From NCBI GenBank assembly GCA_934149465.1, contig CAKPEZ010000001.1:152381-216380 (forward strand): a stretch of DNA of 64,000 bases, read 5' to 3'. This stretch comes from an uncultured Bacilli bacterium. Its GTDB lineage: Bacteria; Bacillota_I; Bacilli_A; RF39; UBA660. The notes under the pieces are model-generated. The model made no database searches. It saw nothing but the letters and a program-made list of their open reading frames with translations, and was not told the origin of the DNA. How positions within the stretch are numbered: the stretch's first letter is position 1; every line of letters begins with the position of its first letter. Made by a program: the position numbers and the translations under genes. Below are positions 42,082 to 51,044 of this stretch, piece after piece.

Positions 42082-43845
42082 CTACATAACTTGATCATAT
42101 ATACTAAACATTGGAATAACAACAGAAAGTAAGATAATTCCAACAATAACCGCAAGTGCTACTATCATAATTGGTTCAATTAAACTTTTTAACTGAGATA
42201 CAATCATCTTCTGATGATCCTGATAATAATTAGCAACCGTCTGCATCATGTCACCCATTCTACCAGTTTTCTCACCAGTTACCATCATTTCATAAGCAGT
42301 ACTAGGAAAAGCCCATTGATTCTTAAAAGCAACACTTATTCCTTCACCTGCTTTTAAATTAACAATAGCATCCCCTATCATACTCTTATAAATTTCATTA
42401 TTAGTAATCTTTCCTAAGATCTCCATACTATCAGTAATAAATACATCATGATTAGTCAAAGACGCAAAAGTCTTAGTAAACATAATAATCTCACTATCCA
42501 TAATAACTGTCTTTACTATAGGAAGATGAAGCATAGTCCACTGAACTGCATATCTAAAATTCTTAGATCTCTTATAAAGAAATACAAACAATAATATACA
42601 TGCCAATACTCCTAGTAATATATATATAAAGTTATTTTTTAAAAACAAGCTAAAATCAATAATTGCTAAAGTAATACCAGGAAGCTCTGCTCCTGCAGTA
42701 GCATATATATCAACAAACTCAGGAACAATAAATAAAATAATAAAAGTAATAATAGCAATCGCAATAACAAAGATTACTGAAGGATAAGTCATTGCTGTAA
42801 TAATTTGTCTTCTATTAGCGTCCATTGTTCTATAATAATCAGCCATATCATCAAGTACTTCAGTTAACTGTCCAGTCATCTCAGCAGTCTTTACCATATT
42901 AATAAGAAGTTTAGGAAAAACTTCTCCTTGTTTAATAAGTGCTTCACTAAAACTAAGCCCAGTATTAAGTTCATAAATAATTCTCTCATAAACACGCTTT
43001 TCACTTTTTTTCTTAGTTTGTTTACTCAAGATCTTAACTGAATCTATAAGCGTAATACCTGCTTTAATATAAGTAGAAAGCTGTGTTAAAAAAAACTCTA
43101 ACTGTTTAGGCTTCATCTTCTTACCAAAAGTAAATTCAGCTAATTTAAAAGTATTCGCAAGCTTATCTTCATCAATACGATAAACTTCATAACCTTGGCT
43201 TAATAAAAATGAATGAACTTCTACTTTTGAATAAGCATCAAAAGAGCCCTTAATAATATTCCCATCAGTATCTCCAACTAAATAAGTATAACGTATTTTC
43301 TTCTTATTAACTCTTGTATCTAAAGTAGAAAAATCTAAAATAACTCTTTGTTTTTCAAGTTTTTTATTTATTTTCTTTTGTTTTTCTAAACGCACTTCTT
43401 CTTTACTTAGAATCTTCTTTTTTTGTTTTACCTTCTTAGGAACAATCTTCTTTTTAGGGCCATCTCCATAAATATCCTGATTAATAATACTCTGATCTAC
43501 TTCTGGAATTACCTCTTCCTTCTTAGGAGTAATACTATTAAGAACATCTTCTTTTTTTCTAATAATCTTACTTTCTGGAATATCTACATTACTAGAATTC
43601 TCAGAACTATTACTATTTTCTTCAAAATCACCCATATTCATATTAACTTTATTAGGAAGAGAAACCACTACTTTATCATCTTTCTTTAAAGAAGCATTAT
43701 AATCACTAATATCTTCTTTTCTTTTCTTCTTTCTTCCTATATAAAAAGGAAAAGTAATAATATCACATAAAACATTATAAATAACTGTCTCTATCTTATA
43801 AACGAGTCTGAAAGGAAAAAGAAGTACTTTCAAAATAATATTCAT
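42082..43845 (-). CDS. pilC: type II secretion/type IV pilus platform protein PilC
   Basis: This inner-membrane platform protein has two T2SSF domains. The N-terminal ~170 residues are an unusual acidic/basic extension (several KKK/EE stretches). The paired cytoplasmic helical domains follow, with LSTYIKAGITLIDSVKIL near the first and LTNHDVFITDSMEIL near the second. Membrane helices are near 350, 400 and 575. The family length is about 400, so the 587-residue size reflects the extension. The ATG at 43845 has GAGGGTG upstream. The PilB/PilT ATPases and other pilins must be elsewhere. Confidence 0.9.
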   Translation of the reverse strand: MNIILKVLLFPFRLVYKIETVIYNVLCDIITFPFYIGRKKKRKEDISDYNASLKKDDKVVVSLPNKVNMNMGDFEENSNSSENSSNVDIPESKIIRKKEDVLNSITPKKEEVIPEVDQSIINQDIYGDGPKKKIVPKKVKQKKKILSKEEVRLEKQKKINKKLEKQRVILDFSTLDTRVNKKKIRYTYLVGDTDGNIIKGSFDAYSKVEVHSFLLSQGYEVYRIDEDKLANTFKLAEFTFGKKMKPKQLEFFLTQLSTYIKAGITLIDSVKILSKQTKKKSEKRVYERIIYELNTGLSFSEALIKQGEVFPKLLINMVKTAEMTGQLTEVLDDMADYYRTMDANRRQIITAMTYPSVIFVIAIAIITFIILFIVPEFVDIYATAGAELPGITLAIIDFSLFLKNNFIYILLGVLACILLFVFLYKRSKNFRYAVQWTMLHLPIVKTVIMDSEIIMFTKTFASLTNHDVFITDSMEILGKITNNEIYKSMIGDAIVNLKAGEGISVAFKNQWAFPSTAYEMMVTGEKTGRMGDMMQTVANYYQDHQKMIVSQLKSLIEPIMIVALAVIVGIILLSVVIPMFSIYDQVM

Positions 43846-43948
43846 AAATAACACCCTCTACTCTTATATCTATTTTAACATATATTTTTCTTTTTTTAAC
43901 AAAAAAGAATAAAAAACATATATTATTTTAGGAAGGAGTATCAATCTT

Positions 43949-44341
43949 ATGTTTGGAAGAGAAATTTATAATCCCTATATAACTCCTACTTTTGGAATAA
44001 ATCCTACTTTTAATATCCCAACTAATCAAACGCTAGCAAATGGTCTATTAAGAGGAAATGTAGGAAGGGGCGCTACTGGATTACTAAGCAGACTTAGAAG
44101 CGGAATCAATTGGTCAGGAATAATCACTAACACAGGAAAAACATTAGATGTAATTAATAGAGCAATCCCAATTGTTAAACAAGCAGGACCTATGTTTAAC
44201 AATATGAAAACTATGTTTAAACTAGCTTCTGCTTTCAAAGATGAAAGTGGTACTAATCAAAAAGAAGTAAAAGATTCTTCTAAAAAAGAAGTCTCAAAAG
44301 AAGAAAAAAATTATAATGAAGAACCAGTCTTCTTCATCTAG
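43949..44341 (+). CDS. YqfQ/VrrA-like protein
   Basis: This 130-residue protein has a Gly/Pro/Asn-rich N-terminus and a conserved core (TGLLSRLRSGINWSGI, then NTGKTLDVINRAIPIVKQAGPM and NMKTMFKLASAFKDE in pieces), ending in a Lys/Glu-rich tail. This core matches the YqfQ-like family found in Bacillus, where function is unsettled though spore association has been proposed. AGGAAGGAG precedes the ATG by a few bases. Divergent from pilC and followed by its own terminator. Confidence 0.75.
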   Translation: MFGREIYNPYITPTFGINPTFNIPTNQTLANGLLRGNVGRGATGLLSRLRSGINWSGIITNTGKTLDVINRAIPIVKQAGPMFNNMKTMFKLASAFKDESGTNQKEVKDSSKKEVSKEEKNYNEEPVFFI

Positions 44342-44363
44342 CGCTTTAAAAAAGCGCTTTTAT
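44340..44363 (+). terminator. terminator of the YqfQ-like gene
   Basis: Stem AGCGCTTT/AAAGCGCT with a 3-nt loop and short T tail. It also overlaps the upstream region of the following gene's TATAAT (44369-44374). Confidence 0.75.
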
Positions 44364-44396
44364 TATGCTATAATAAAAAATATTAGGAGAAATATT

Positions 44397-44708
44397 ATGA
44401 AAAAATTATTTGATAACTTTTTAAAAAATGGATTATCTGAATATGATAAAAAATACGTACTAGACTTTAAATACATAATGCTTTTATCTAAAAATAATAT
44501 AATAAAAGCTTATTTTGCAAACATTGATTACAGCTATTTCATTGAATATCCATCTAACAAAGAATATAACGATCCTAAAGAAGTCTTAAAAAGTGAGATA
44601 TCTCTTTGTAATAGTGATGCTGGAATAATCTACGAAAACTTTAATGGAACTTTTAAAACGATTGCATTTATAAATAAAAAAGATAATTCTAATAAAAAAA
44701 GTTATTAA
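44397..44708 (+). CDS. hypothetical protein (103 aa)
   Basis: No family recognised. The 103-residue protein is soluble and rich in Lys, Asn and Tyr, with no signal peptide or membrane segment. AGGAG precedes the ATG at 44397, and a TATAAT lies 23 nt upstream; a longer in-frame reading from 44316 would run through the YqfQ-like terminator and is rejected. The stop codon overlaps that of the convergent symporter gene. Confidence 0.6.
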   Translation: MKKLFDNFLKNGLSEYDKKYVLDFKYIMLLSKNNIIKAYFANIDYSYFIEYPSNKEYNDPKEVLKSEISLCNSDAGIIYENFNGTFKTIAFINKKDNSNKKSY

Positions 44709-46000
44709 CTCTTTCTTTTTTTATAATACTTATATTCAAGTAAAACATCATTTCTAAGTAAATAAACAGAACTAATATTAATAACAGATAAAAGACCAAT
44801 TACTAAGTCAACACTATTCCAAATAAAATTAGCCGAAGAAATATATCCTAGTATTAAAAAGAAAATACTACCTAATTTAAAAACAAATATTCCCTTTTTC
44901 TTAATATTAGGAAAAATATATAATAAAGAGCTTTCTCCAAAATAATAACCAGATATAACAGTAGAAAATGCAAATAAAAGAGTAACAATCATCAAAAGAT
45001 ATTTTCCTATCGTACCAAAATGATAATTAAAAGCATAAGAAGTAAGTTCTATCCCATTAAAATTATTAAAGTCAAGATCTTGATATGGAGAAAGCAAAAT
45101 AATAAAAGCCGTAATAGTACATACTATAAGTGAAGTAATATATACCCCGCTCATTTGAGCAAATCCTTGTTTAATAGGATTAGAGCTTGAAATACCAGAT
45201 GAAATAGCGCTCGTTCCTACTCCTGCTTCATTAGAAAATATTCCTCTTTGAATACCTACTATCATCGTATAGAAAAATCCTGATAAAATACTTCTAAAAT
45301 TAAAAGCACTTCCCATAATTATCTCAAAAATACTTTCTACATTATTAAAGTTTTTAACAATTATAATTAACCCTATTCCTATGTAAAATATTCCCATAAT
45401 AGGAACAAAAAAAGAAATAAACTTATATAATTTATTCTTTCTTCCAAAGATAATTATAATATATAGAAAAATTATTATTAAAAGAAGTGCTATTTCTTTA
45501 AAGTTAATCGTATACTTAACAGATTTAATCATAGTATTAACTTGAATAGGTAAAAATCCACCTATATAAGCAAGTATTATAAAAATAGCATATATAATAG
45601 AGATCTTCTTCATATTTAAGCCCTTCTTTATATAATAAGATGCCCCTCCCCTATAGGAATCTAAAGCTTTTTCTTTATAAACAGATCCCAAAACAGACTC
45701 AGCAAAACAAATAGAAGCACTTAATAAAGAAATAACCCATACCCAAAAGATAGTCCCTGCTCCTCCTAAATAAATAGCAAGCGCTATTCCAGATAAAGAT
45801 CCTATCCCAATCTTAGCACCAAGTGATAAAGATAACGCCTCAAAAACAGATACACTACTATTATCATCCCTCTTAAAAGAAGAAAATATATCTCTAAACT
45901 TAAACTGAATAAAACCTAAACTCTTAGTAAAATAAATACCTACTAAAATAATAAGAGCAGTTACTAAAGCCCAAATAATATTAAGAATAATCTTATACAT
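44705..46000 (-). CDS. sodium:alanine (AGCS) symporter
   Basis: This 431-residue transporter has about ten membrane helices. AGCS signatures are present: SLGAKIGIGSLSGIALAI near 60 and GIFSNEAGVGTSAISSG near 247. These proteins import alanine or glycine with Na+. Which amino acid is carried here cannot be told. It is transcribed separately from ftsZ, whose terminator lies between. Confidence 0.92.
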   Translation of the reverse strand: MYKIILNIIWALVTALIILVGIYFTKSLGFIQFKFRDIFSSFKRDDNSSVSVFEALSLSLGAKIGIGSLSGIALAIYLGGAGTIFWVWVISLLSASICFAESVLGSVYKEKALDSYRGGASYYIKKGLNMKKISIIYAIFIILAYIGGFLPIQVNTMIKSVKYTINFKEIALLLIIIFLYIIIIFGRKNKLYKFISFFVPIMGIFYIGIGLIIIVKNFNNVESIFEIIMGSAFNFRSILSGFFYTMIVGIQRGIFSNEAGVGTSAISSGISSSNPIKQGFAQMSGVYITSLIVCTITAFIILLSPYQDLDFNNFNGIELTSYAFNYHFGTIGKYLLMIVTLLFAFSTVISGYYFGESSLLYIFPNIKKKGIFVFKLGSIFFLILGYISSANFIWNSVDLVIGLLSVINISSVYLLRNDVLLEYKYYKKRKS

Positions 46001-46050
46001 AAATATTCACCAAAATATTATATATCATAATATTAAATAAATAATTGTCA

Positions 46051-46082
46051 AAAAAAGAAGATCCTTTTTTAAGAATCTTCTA
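46051..46082 (-). terminator. ftsZ terminator
   Basis: AGAAGAT/ATCTTCT stem overlapping the ftsZ stop codon, with T7 tail on the minus strand. Confidence 0.75.
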
Positions 46083-47198
46083 AAAATCTTGTCTATTTCT
46101 TAAGAATGGAGGAATATCTAGATCACTATCACTACTATCAGTAGTATCATTACTACTATCTAAAGTTTCTCTAGATAATTCATCTCTCCTAGTAGTATTA
46201 AAACTATGATATAATGGTTCACTAGGTTTTTCAAAACCAGTTGCAATAACAGTTACTATTACCTCATCATTTAAGTTCTCATTAATAACTGCTCCAAAAA
46301 TAGTATTAATATCAGTATTAGCAGCACTTCTAATAACTTCAGCAGCTTCTTCTACTTCAAATAAAGTTAAATTAGATCCACCAGTTACATTAATAATAGC
46401 ATCAGTAGCACCACTTATTGAAGTTTCTAATAAAGGAGAGGCTACAGCTTGTTTAGCAGCTTCAACGGCTCTTTCATCACCAGTTCCAACACCAATACCA
46501 ATAAGAGCATTACCACGATCTTTCATAACTGATTTAACATCAGCAAAATCTAGATTAACAAGACCAGCAACTGCAATTAAGTCTGATATTGATTGAACCC
46601 CTCTATGTAAGACATTATCTACTTCTCTAAATGCATCTAACATAGGAGTTGATTTATCAATAAGCTCACGTAAACGATCATTTGGAATAACAATCAAAGT
46701 ATCAACGTGTTTCTTTAACTCATCTAATCCTTGAACTGCTTGTTCCATACGTTTTTTACCTTCAAAACTAAAAGGCTTTGTAACAATACCTACTGTAAGT
46801 GCTCCAAGTTCTTGAGCAATTTCAGCAATAACAGGAGCAGCACCAGTACCAGTTCCGCCTCCCATACCACAAGTTACAAAAATCATATCAGCGCCTTTTA
46901 AAGCTTCTTCTATTTCTTTCTTACTTTCATTAGCAGCTTCTCTTCCTATTTCTGGATTAGCACCTGCTCCAAGACCATCAGTTAAATCCTTGCCAATTTG
47001 AAGCTTTGTATCAGCAAGCGAATTATTTAATACTTGTAAATCAGTATTAGCAACAATAAATTCTACTCCCTTTAATCCAGAGTCAATCATTCGGTTAACC
47101 GCGTTACATCCGCCTCCACCTACTCCAATAACTTTTATCTTTGCTAATTGATCCATTTCTAAACCTAACATATTGTTATTATTACTATTATTATCCAT
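46080..47198 (-). CDS. ftsZ: cell division GTPase FtsZ
   Basis: This tubulin-like GTPase forms the Z-ring. KVIGVGGGGCNAVNRMI (split near residues 24-40), the GTP signature GGGTGTG (about 118), and NTDLQ and IPNDRL loops are intact. The C-terminal partner-binding tail ends DIPPFLRNR, after a short linker. At 372 residues the length is normal. It starts on the last base of the ftsA stop, in the usual ftsA-ftsZ order. Confidence 0.98.
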   Translation of the reverse strand: MDNNSNNNNMLGLEMDQLAKIKVIGVGGGGCNAVNRMIDSGLKGVEFIVANTDLQVLNNSLADTKLQIGKDLTDGLGAGANPEIGREAANESKKEIEEALKGADMIFVTCGMGGGTGTGAAPVIAEIAQELGALTVGIVTKPFSFEGKKRMEQAVQGLDELKKHVDTLIVIPNDRLRELIDKSTPMLDAFREVDNVLHRGVQSISDLIAVAGLVNLDFADVKSVMKDRGNALIGIGVGTGDERAVEAAKQAVASPLLETSISGATDAIINVTGGSNLTLFEVEEAAEVIRSAANTDINTIFGAVINENLNDEVIVTVIATGFEKPSEPLYHSFNTTRRDELSRETLDSSNDTTDSSDSDLDIPPFLRNRQDF

Positions 47199-48451
47199 TA
47201 AATTTCCTCCTTATTACTTAAGAAATTAAACATTTTCTTTATATTTTTAATATCTGTTTTCTTATATTTATTTTTTGGAGTAATAAGTTCATTCTCTTCT
47301 TCCTGTGAAATCATCGAAAATTCCTTACCACGTAGTTCCATCTTGTCTTCTAAATATTTAAGCATTCCAGAAGCAGTCACATATTTATTATATCTTATCC
47401 CAAGAGATGTTTCTTCATATATTATAACATCTTTTCCTAAAACATCAAAGGCTAAATATTTAAAATTTTTAATTTCTGTAACTCCACCAGTAATAATTAT
47501 ATAATTAATATTCTGATTAGTCAAAAGTAAAATTTGTTTTTTAGCAAATTCTAATATTTGAACTAGTCTTTCCATTATTACTTCTGATACTTCATATTGA
47601 TTTAAATTAAGAACTTCATCATGATTATTCTTAACTTCAAACTTTTCATTCAAGTTAGAAAATCTCTTGTGAGCACTTGCAAACTTTTCTTTTATTGTCC
47701 TAGCATCAAAAATGCTAATACCAAGAACACAAGCTAAATCCCTTTCAATATTACTTCCACCAATTTGAAGTACTTCACTACACATAAATTTACCACGATT
47801 AATTATTGAAACAGTAGTAGTATCATGACCAATATTTATAACTGCCCCAACTTTTCGATCAAGTTGTTCATTTCTAACTTCATAATAATCAGCAATACCA
47901 CTAAAAGTAATATCAACTACTTCAAGACCAGCAGCATCTATTACACTTAACACTGAATAAATATTTTTCTTTGGTACAGAAATTGCTACCCCTTTTAATT
48001 CTAATTTCTTTCCCCTTTTACCAATCGGCCTTTTTATTCCCTTCTTATCATCAATGCTAAAATTAAGAGGAATTACTGTCACTAATTCATATTCATCATC
48101 GATCTTTCCTCTAATAGATTCTCTAAACAAATTACCAACATCATCGCTATCAATAATATAGTCTTCATTATTAATATTAATGAAAGCATCAACAAATAAG
48201 AACTTAGCATTATAAGAAGGAACATTTACTATCGTTTTTTTCATTTCTATTCCAAGACGTGTAGTTATTTCTTTAAGTCCATCTTTAACGGCATTAACTG
48301 CTAATGCAGCATCAACAATAAGTCCTTTACGAACACCTTTAGTTTTAATATCATAAGATGCTAATACATTAAACTTATTATTAAAGTATTCACTAACAAC
48401 AAACTTAATAGTATCAGTACCAATATCTATTCCCATATAGATTTTCTTCAC
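47198..48451 (-). CDS. ftsA: cell division protein FtsA
   Basis: This actin-like membrane tether binds FtsZ. Conserved elements are MGIDIGTDTIKFVV (about 6), the SHS2/1C region near 90-160, INIGHDTTTVSI (about 209) and IIITGGVTEI (about 318). The C-terminus IKNIKKMFNFL looks like the membrane-targeting amphipathic helix, followed by a few residues. The 417-residue length is normal. It heads the ftsA-ftsZ operon, with a probable promoter in the AT-rich gap before the tRNA cluster. Confidence 0.93.
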   Translation of the reverse strand: MKKIYMGIDIGTDTIKFVVSEYFNNKFNVLASYDIKTKGVRKGLIVDAALAVNAVKDGLKEITTRLGIEMKKTIVNVPSYNAKFLFVDAFININNEDYIIDSDDVGNLFRESIRGKIDDEYELVTVIPLNFSIDDKKGIKRPIGKRGKKLELKGVAISVPKKNIYSVLSVIDAAGLEVVDITFSGIADYYEVRNEQLDRKVGAVINIGHDTTTVSIINRGKFMCSEVLQIGGSNIERDLACVLGISIFDARTIKEKFASAHKRFSNLNEKFEVKNNHDEVLNLNQYEVSEVIMERLVQILEFAKKQILLLTNQNINYIIITGGVTEIKNFKYLAFDVLGKDVIIYEETSLGIRYNKYVTASGMLKYLEDKMELRGKEFSMISQEEENELITPKNKYKKTDIKNIKKMFNFLSNKEEI

Positions 48452-48624
48452 GTTATCTACCTTCCTATAATCTTACATTATATATTATAGAATATAATTT
48501 CTAAAAAGAAAAGATAAATTACGCATTTTTCACAAGTTTTTACTATTAAGTAGTACTTTCTATTTATTATCCTTCTTTATTTTTCAATATTTTTGAAATT
48601 TTTTCAAAAAATATCAAAAAAGTA

Positions 48625-48654
48625 TGTACAAAATTAAAAGAACTATGCTATAAT
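48625..48654 (+). promoter_or_regulatory. promoter of tRNA-Lys
   Basis: TGTACA (48625-48630), an 18-nt spacer ending TGC and TATAAT (48649-48654) lie 24 nt before the tRNA. The 230-bp gap from ftsA to here otherwise holds only A/T-rich sequence. Confidence 0.6.
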
Positions 48655-48677
48655 ATATCGTGTCATGTGAAAAAGAC

Positions 48678-48753
48678 GTCCTCTTAGCTCAGTTGGTAGA
48701 GCAACTGACTCTTAATCAGTGGGTCTAGGGTTCGAATCCCTAAGAGGACACCA
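48678..48753 (+). tRNA. tRNA-Lys (CTT)
   Basis: Cloverleaf with GTCCTCT/AGAGGAC acceptor, anticodon arm ACTGA-CTCTTAA-TCAGT (anticodon CTT), T arm GGGTTCGAATCCC and encoded CCA. Confidence 0.97.
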
Positions 48754-48771
48754 TTTTATTTAAAAAAGTAC

Positions 48772-48801
48772 TTGCCAAAGTACCGAAGCTTATGCTATAA
48801 T
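48772..48801 (+). promoter_or_regulatory. promoter of tRNA-Ile
   Basis: TTGCCA, an 18-nt spacer ending TGC, and TATAAT (48796-48801), 19 nt before the tRNA. Each of these two tRNAs therefore seems to have its own start. Confidence 0.65.
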
Positions 48802-48819
48802 TAAAAAGCCAAGCAAAAT

Positions 48820-48896
<77 letters not shown>

Positions 48897-48906
48897 TTTT
48901 GTATAT

Positions 48907-48983
48907 GGCCCGTTGGTGAAGTGGTTAAACACACATGCCTTTCACGCATGCATACATGGGTTCAAATCCCGTACGGGTCACCA
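48907..48983 (+). tRNA. tRNA-Glu (TTC)
   Basis: GGCCCGT/ACGGGTC acceptor, anticodon arm CATGC-CTTTCAC-GCATG with anticodon TTC, T arm GGGTTCAAATCCC and encoded CCA. It follows tRNA-Ile by 10 nt, so it shares that transcript. Confidence 0.96.
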
Positions 48984-48989
48984 ATTTAA

Positions 48990-49027
48990 AAAATTAACTC
49001 ATTCAAGATTTATTGAATGAGTTTTTT
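48990..49027. terminator. bidirectional terminator after the tRNA cluster
   Basis: Eleven-bp perfect stem (AACTCATTCAA / TTGAATGAGTT), 6-nt loop, T tracts on both strands. It ends both the tRNA transcript and the convergent pentapeptide gene. Confidence 0.9.
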
Positions 49028-49032
49028 AATAT

Positions 49033-49668
49033 TTATAAATCATCTTTTATCTTAACAAACATCCTAGCAATAAGAAGAGCTTGGTCTATACTAACAACGC
49101 TTCCCTTTAAACAGTCGATCGTAGTACTTATCTTATTAATATTAGAAGAAGATAAATCTATATTCTCAAAACTAGTATTATAAATAAAGCTTCCTTCTAA
49201 ATTAACATTTTCTAAAGTAAATTCTTTTAACTTAAAATTATCAAAATCACTATTTTGCAAAGAAGAATTACTAAAAGAAAGATATTCCCCTTTTCCATAA
49301 GAAAAATTAGCATAATCTAAAAGAGAATTATTAAACTTTACTTCAAAGAAAGAAGCCTCAATAAAAATACTTCCAGTTAATTTGCAATCATTAAAAATAA
49401 GTCTATGAAACGTTCCAGTCGTAAAATCATTATTAGAAAAATCACACTTATGAAATGTACAATCAGAAAATTCTATCATCAAAGCTTTACAATTAATAAA
49501 AGTACAATTTTCAAAAACGCAACCACTAAAAGATAAAGAAGTAAGTTCTTTATTCTTAATAGTTTCATCTTTGAATAAAAAGTTTTCTATTCTCTCATTT
49601 TTTCTTATATTTTCTTCTAAATTAGATTCTTCTATAATATTTAAAATTCTTGGTTCTATTTTCTTCAT
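49033..49668 (-). CDS. pentapeptide-repeat protein
   Basis: This 211-residue cytoplasmic protein consists of repeats of the A(D/N)Lxx type (FENCTF, FSDCTF, CDFSNNDF, SFEVKFNNSLLDYANF-like units) from about residue 45 to 175, forming a right-handed beta-helix. Relatives Qnr/MfpA mimic DNA and bind gyrase; most others are uncharacterised. It starts 3 bp after the ruvB stop, so it is co-transcribed with a DNA-repair helicase, which would suit a DNA-mimic, though that is inference. Confidence 0.85.
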   Translation of the reverse strand: MKKIEPRILNIIEESNLEENIRKNERIENFLFKDETIKNKELTSLSFSGCVFENCTFINCKALMIEFSDCTFHKCDFSNNDFTTGTFHRLIFNDCKLTGSIFIEASFFEVKFNNSLLDYANFSYGKGEYLSFSNSSLQNSDFDNFKLKEFTLENVNLEGSFIYNTSFENIDLSSSNINKISTTIDCLKGSVVSIDQALLIARMFVKIKDDL

Positions 49669-49671
49669 ACT

Positions 49672-50673
49672 TTAGCCTATCTTCTTTTCAATATGTAAAT
49701 GTTCATAAGCTTTATCCGTAACCATTCTTCCTCTTGAAGTTCTCTTTAATAAACCTATTTGTAATAAGTAAGGCTCATAAACATCTTCGATAGTAGATAA
49801 TTCTTCACCAATAGAAGATGCAATTGCTGATATACCAACAGGACCTCCCCCAAACTTCTCAATAATTGACATAAGTAAATTATAGTCAGTCTGATCAAGA
49901 CCAAGCTTATCTACCTTTAGTTTTTCTAATGCCTTTACGGTTACATCAAAATCAATACTTTCTTTTCCTTCTACTAAAGCAAAATCTCTAACTCTTTTAA
50001 AAAGGCGATTAGCAATTCTAGGAGTTCCTCTACTTCTTAAAGCAAGTTCCATAGCAGCTTCTTCTATTATAGGCATTCCAAGTACTTTAGAAGTTCTTTT
50101 TATTATCTTAAATAATTCTTCCTGAGTATAAAAATTTAACTTAAAAACAATTCCAAAACGATCTCTAAGAGGTGCTGATAAATCTCCTGCTCTAGTAGTA
50201 GCGCCTACTAAAGTAAAGGGAGGAAGATCTATACTAATATTACGGCTAGAGCCTTCACTACCAACAACTATATCTAACTTAAAATCTTCCATTGCTGGAT
50301 ATAATATTTCTTCTATATACCTAGGAATACGATGTATCTCATCAATAAATAAAACATCTCCTTCTTCTAATGAAGATAAAATAGCAGCCAAATCTCCACT
50401 TTTCTCAATAGAAGGACCAGATGCTGTTTTTATATGTACTCCAAGTTCATTAGCAATTATATAAGATAAAGTTGTTTTACCAAGACCAGGAGGACCATAT
50501 AAAAGAACATGATCTAAAGGCTCATCTCTTAACTTAGCTGATTTTATAAATACTTCTAAGTTCTCTTTAATATCACTTTGTCCAATATATTCTTTTAAAG
50601 TCAATGGCCTAATAGATAGATCAAAACAATCTTCTTTTAGCTCATCACTAGTAACAATTCTATCATCATGCAT
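49672..50673 (-). CDS. ruvB: Holliday junction helicase RuvB
   Basis: This AAA+ motor drives branch migration with RuvA. Walker A GPPGLGKTT (about residue 61), Walker B LFIDEIHRI (about 107), sensor GATTRAGDL and the C-terminal winged-helix ending RTSRGRMVTDKAYEHL (about 310) are intact over 333 residues. Unlike in most genomes, ruvA is not adjacent but about 41 kb away in this window. A pentapeptide-repeat gene follows. Confidence 0.97.
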   Translation of the reverse strand: MHDDRIVTSDELKEDCFDLSIRPLTLKEYIGQSDIKENLEVFIKSAKLRDEPLDHVLLYGPPGLGKTTLSYIIANELGVHIKTASGPSIEKSGDLAAILSSLEEGDVLFIDEIHRIPRYIEEILYPAMEDFKLDIVVGSEGSSRNISIDLPPFTLVGATTRAGDLSAPLRDRFGIVFKLNFYTQEELFKIIKRTSKVLGMPIIEEAAMELALRSRGTPRIANRLFKRVRDFALVEGKESIDFDVTVKALEKLKVDKLGLDQTDYNLLMSIIEKFGGGPVGISAIASSIGEELSTIEDVYEPYLLQIGLLKRTSRGRMVTDKAYEHLHIEKKIG

Positions 50674-50718
50674 TATACCATCTCCCTTACAAATGCTAGT
50701 AAAATTATATCATAATGC

Positions 50719-51042
50719 TTAATCTTCGACAAGTCTATTTATTAACTTTAAAACAGCCTCAATCCCCCCTTTAGCATATTCATTTATCTTCTTAGAAGCA
50801 TTATAACAAGCACTACTTAACTTACTATTATAATTCTTATTTTGACTTTCTAGATAATCATTTAAATCAACGTTCTTTCCATTTTTTACATCTTCTTCAA
50901 AAAGAGCCATCTTCTCTTTAGTTAAAATAGCTTTCTTACTTTGTTCATAGTCATAATATCCACTTTCTCCTGCTATATATAAAGAAATAAAAATAATAAA
51001 AAGCCCCCCAAAGATAATTTTAAATATTTTTTTATAGTTCAT
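50719..51042 (-). CDS. small membrane protein downstream of spoIIP
   Basis: This 107-residue protein has an N-terminal membrane segment (about 6-24) and a helical, Lys-rich extracytoplasmic or cytoplasmic tail. It starts 3 bp after spoIIP, where Bacillus has yqxA, but sequence similarity to YqxA is not evident to me. No known domain. A sporulation role is inferred only from position. Confidence 0.6.
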   Translation of the reverse strand: MNYKKIFKIIFGGLFIIFISLYIAGESGYYDYEQSKKAILTKEKMALFEEDVKNGKNVDLNDYLESQNKNYNSKLSSACYNASKKINEYAKGGIEAVLKLINRLVED

Positions 51043-51044
51043 CT

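Noticed and set aside
44316..44396. Upstream extension of the 103-residue protein by 27 codons.
   Set aside because: It would overlap the end of the YqfQ-like gene and run through that gene's terminator; AGGAG and TATAAT support the ATG at 44397.
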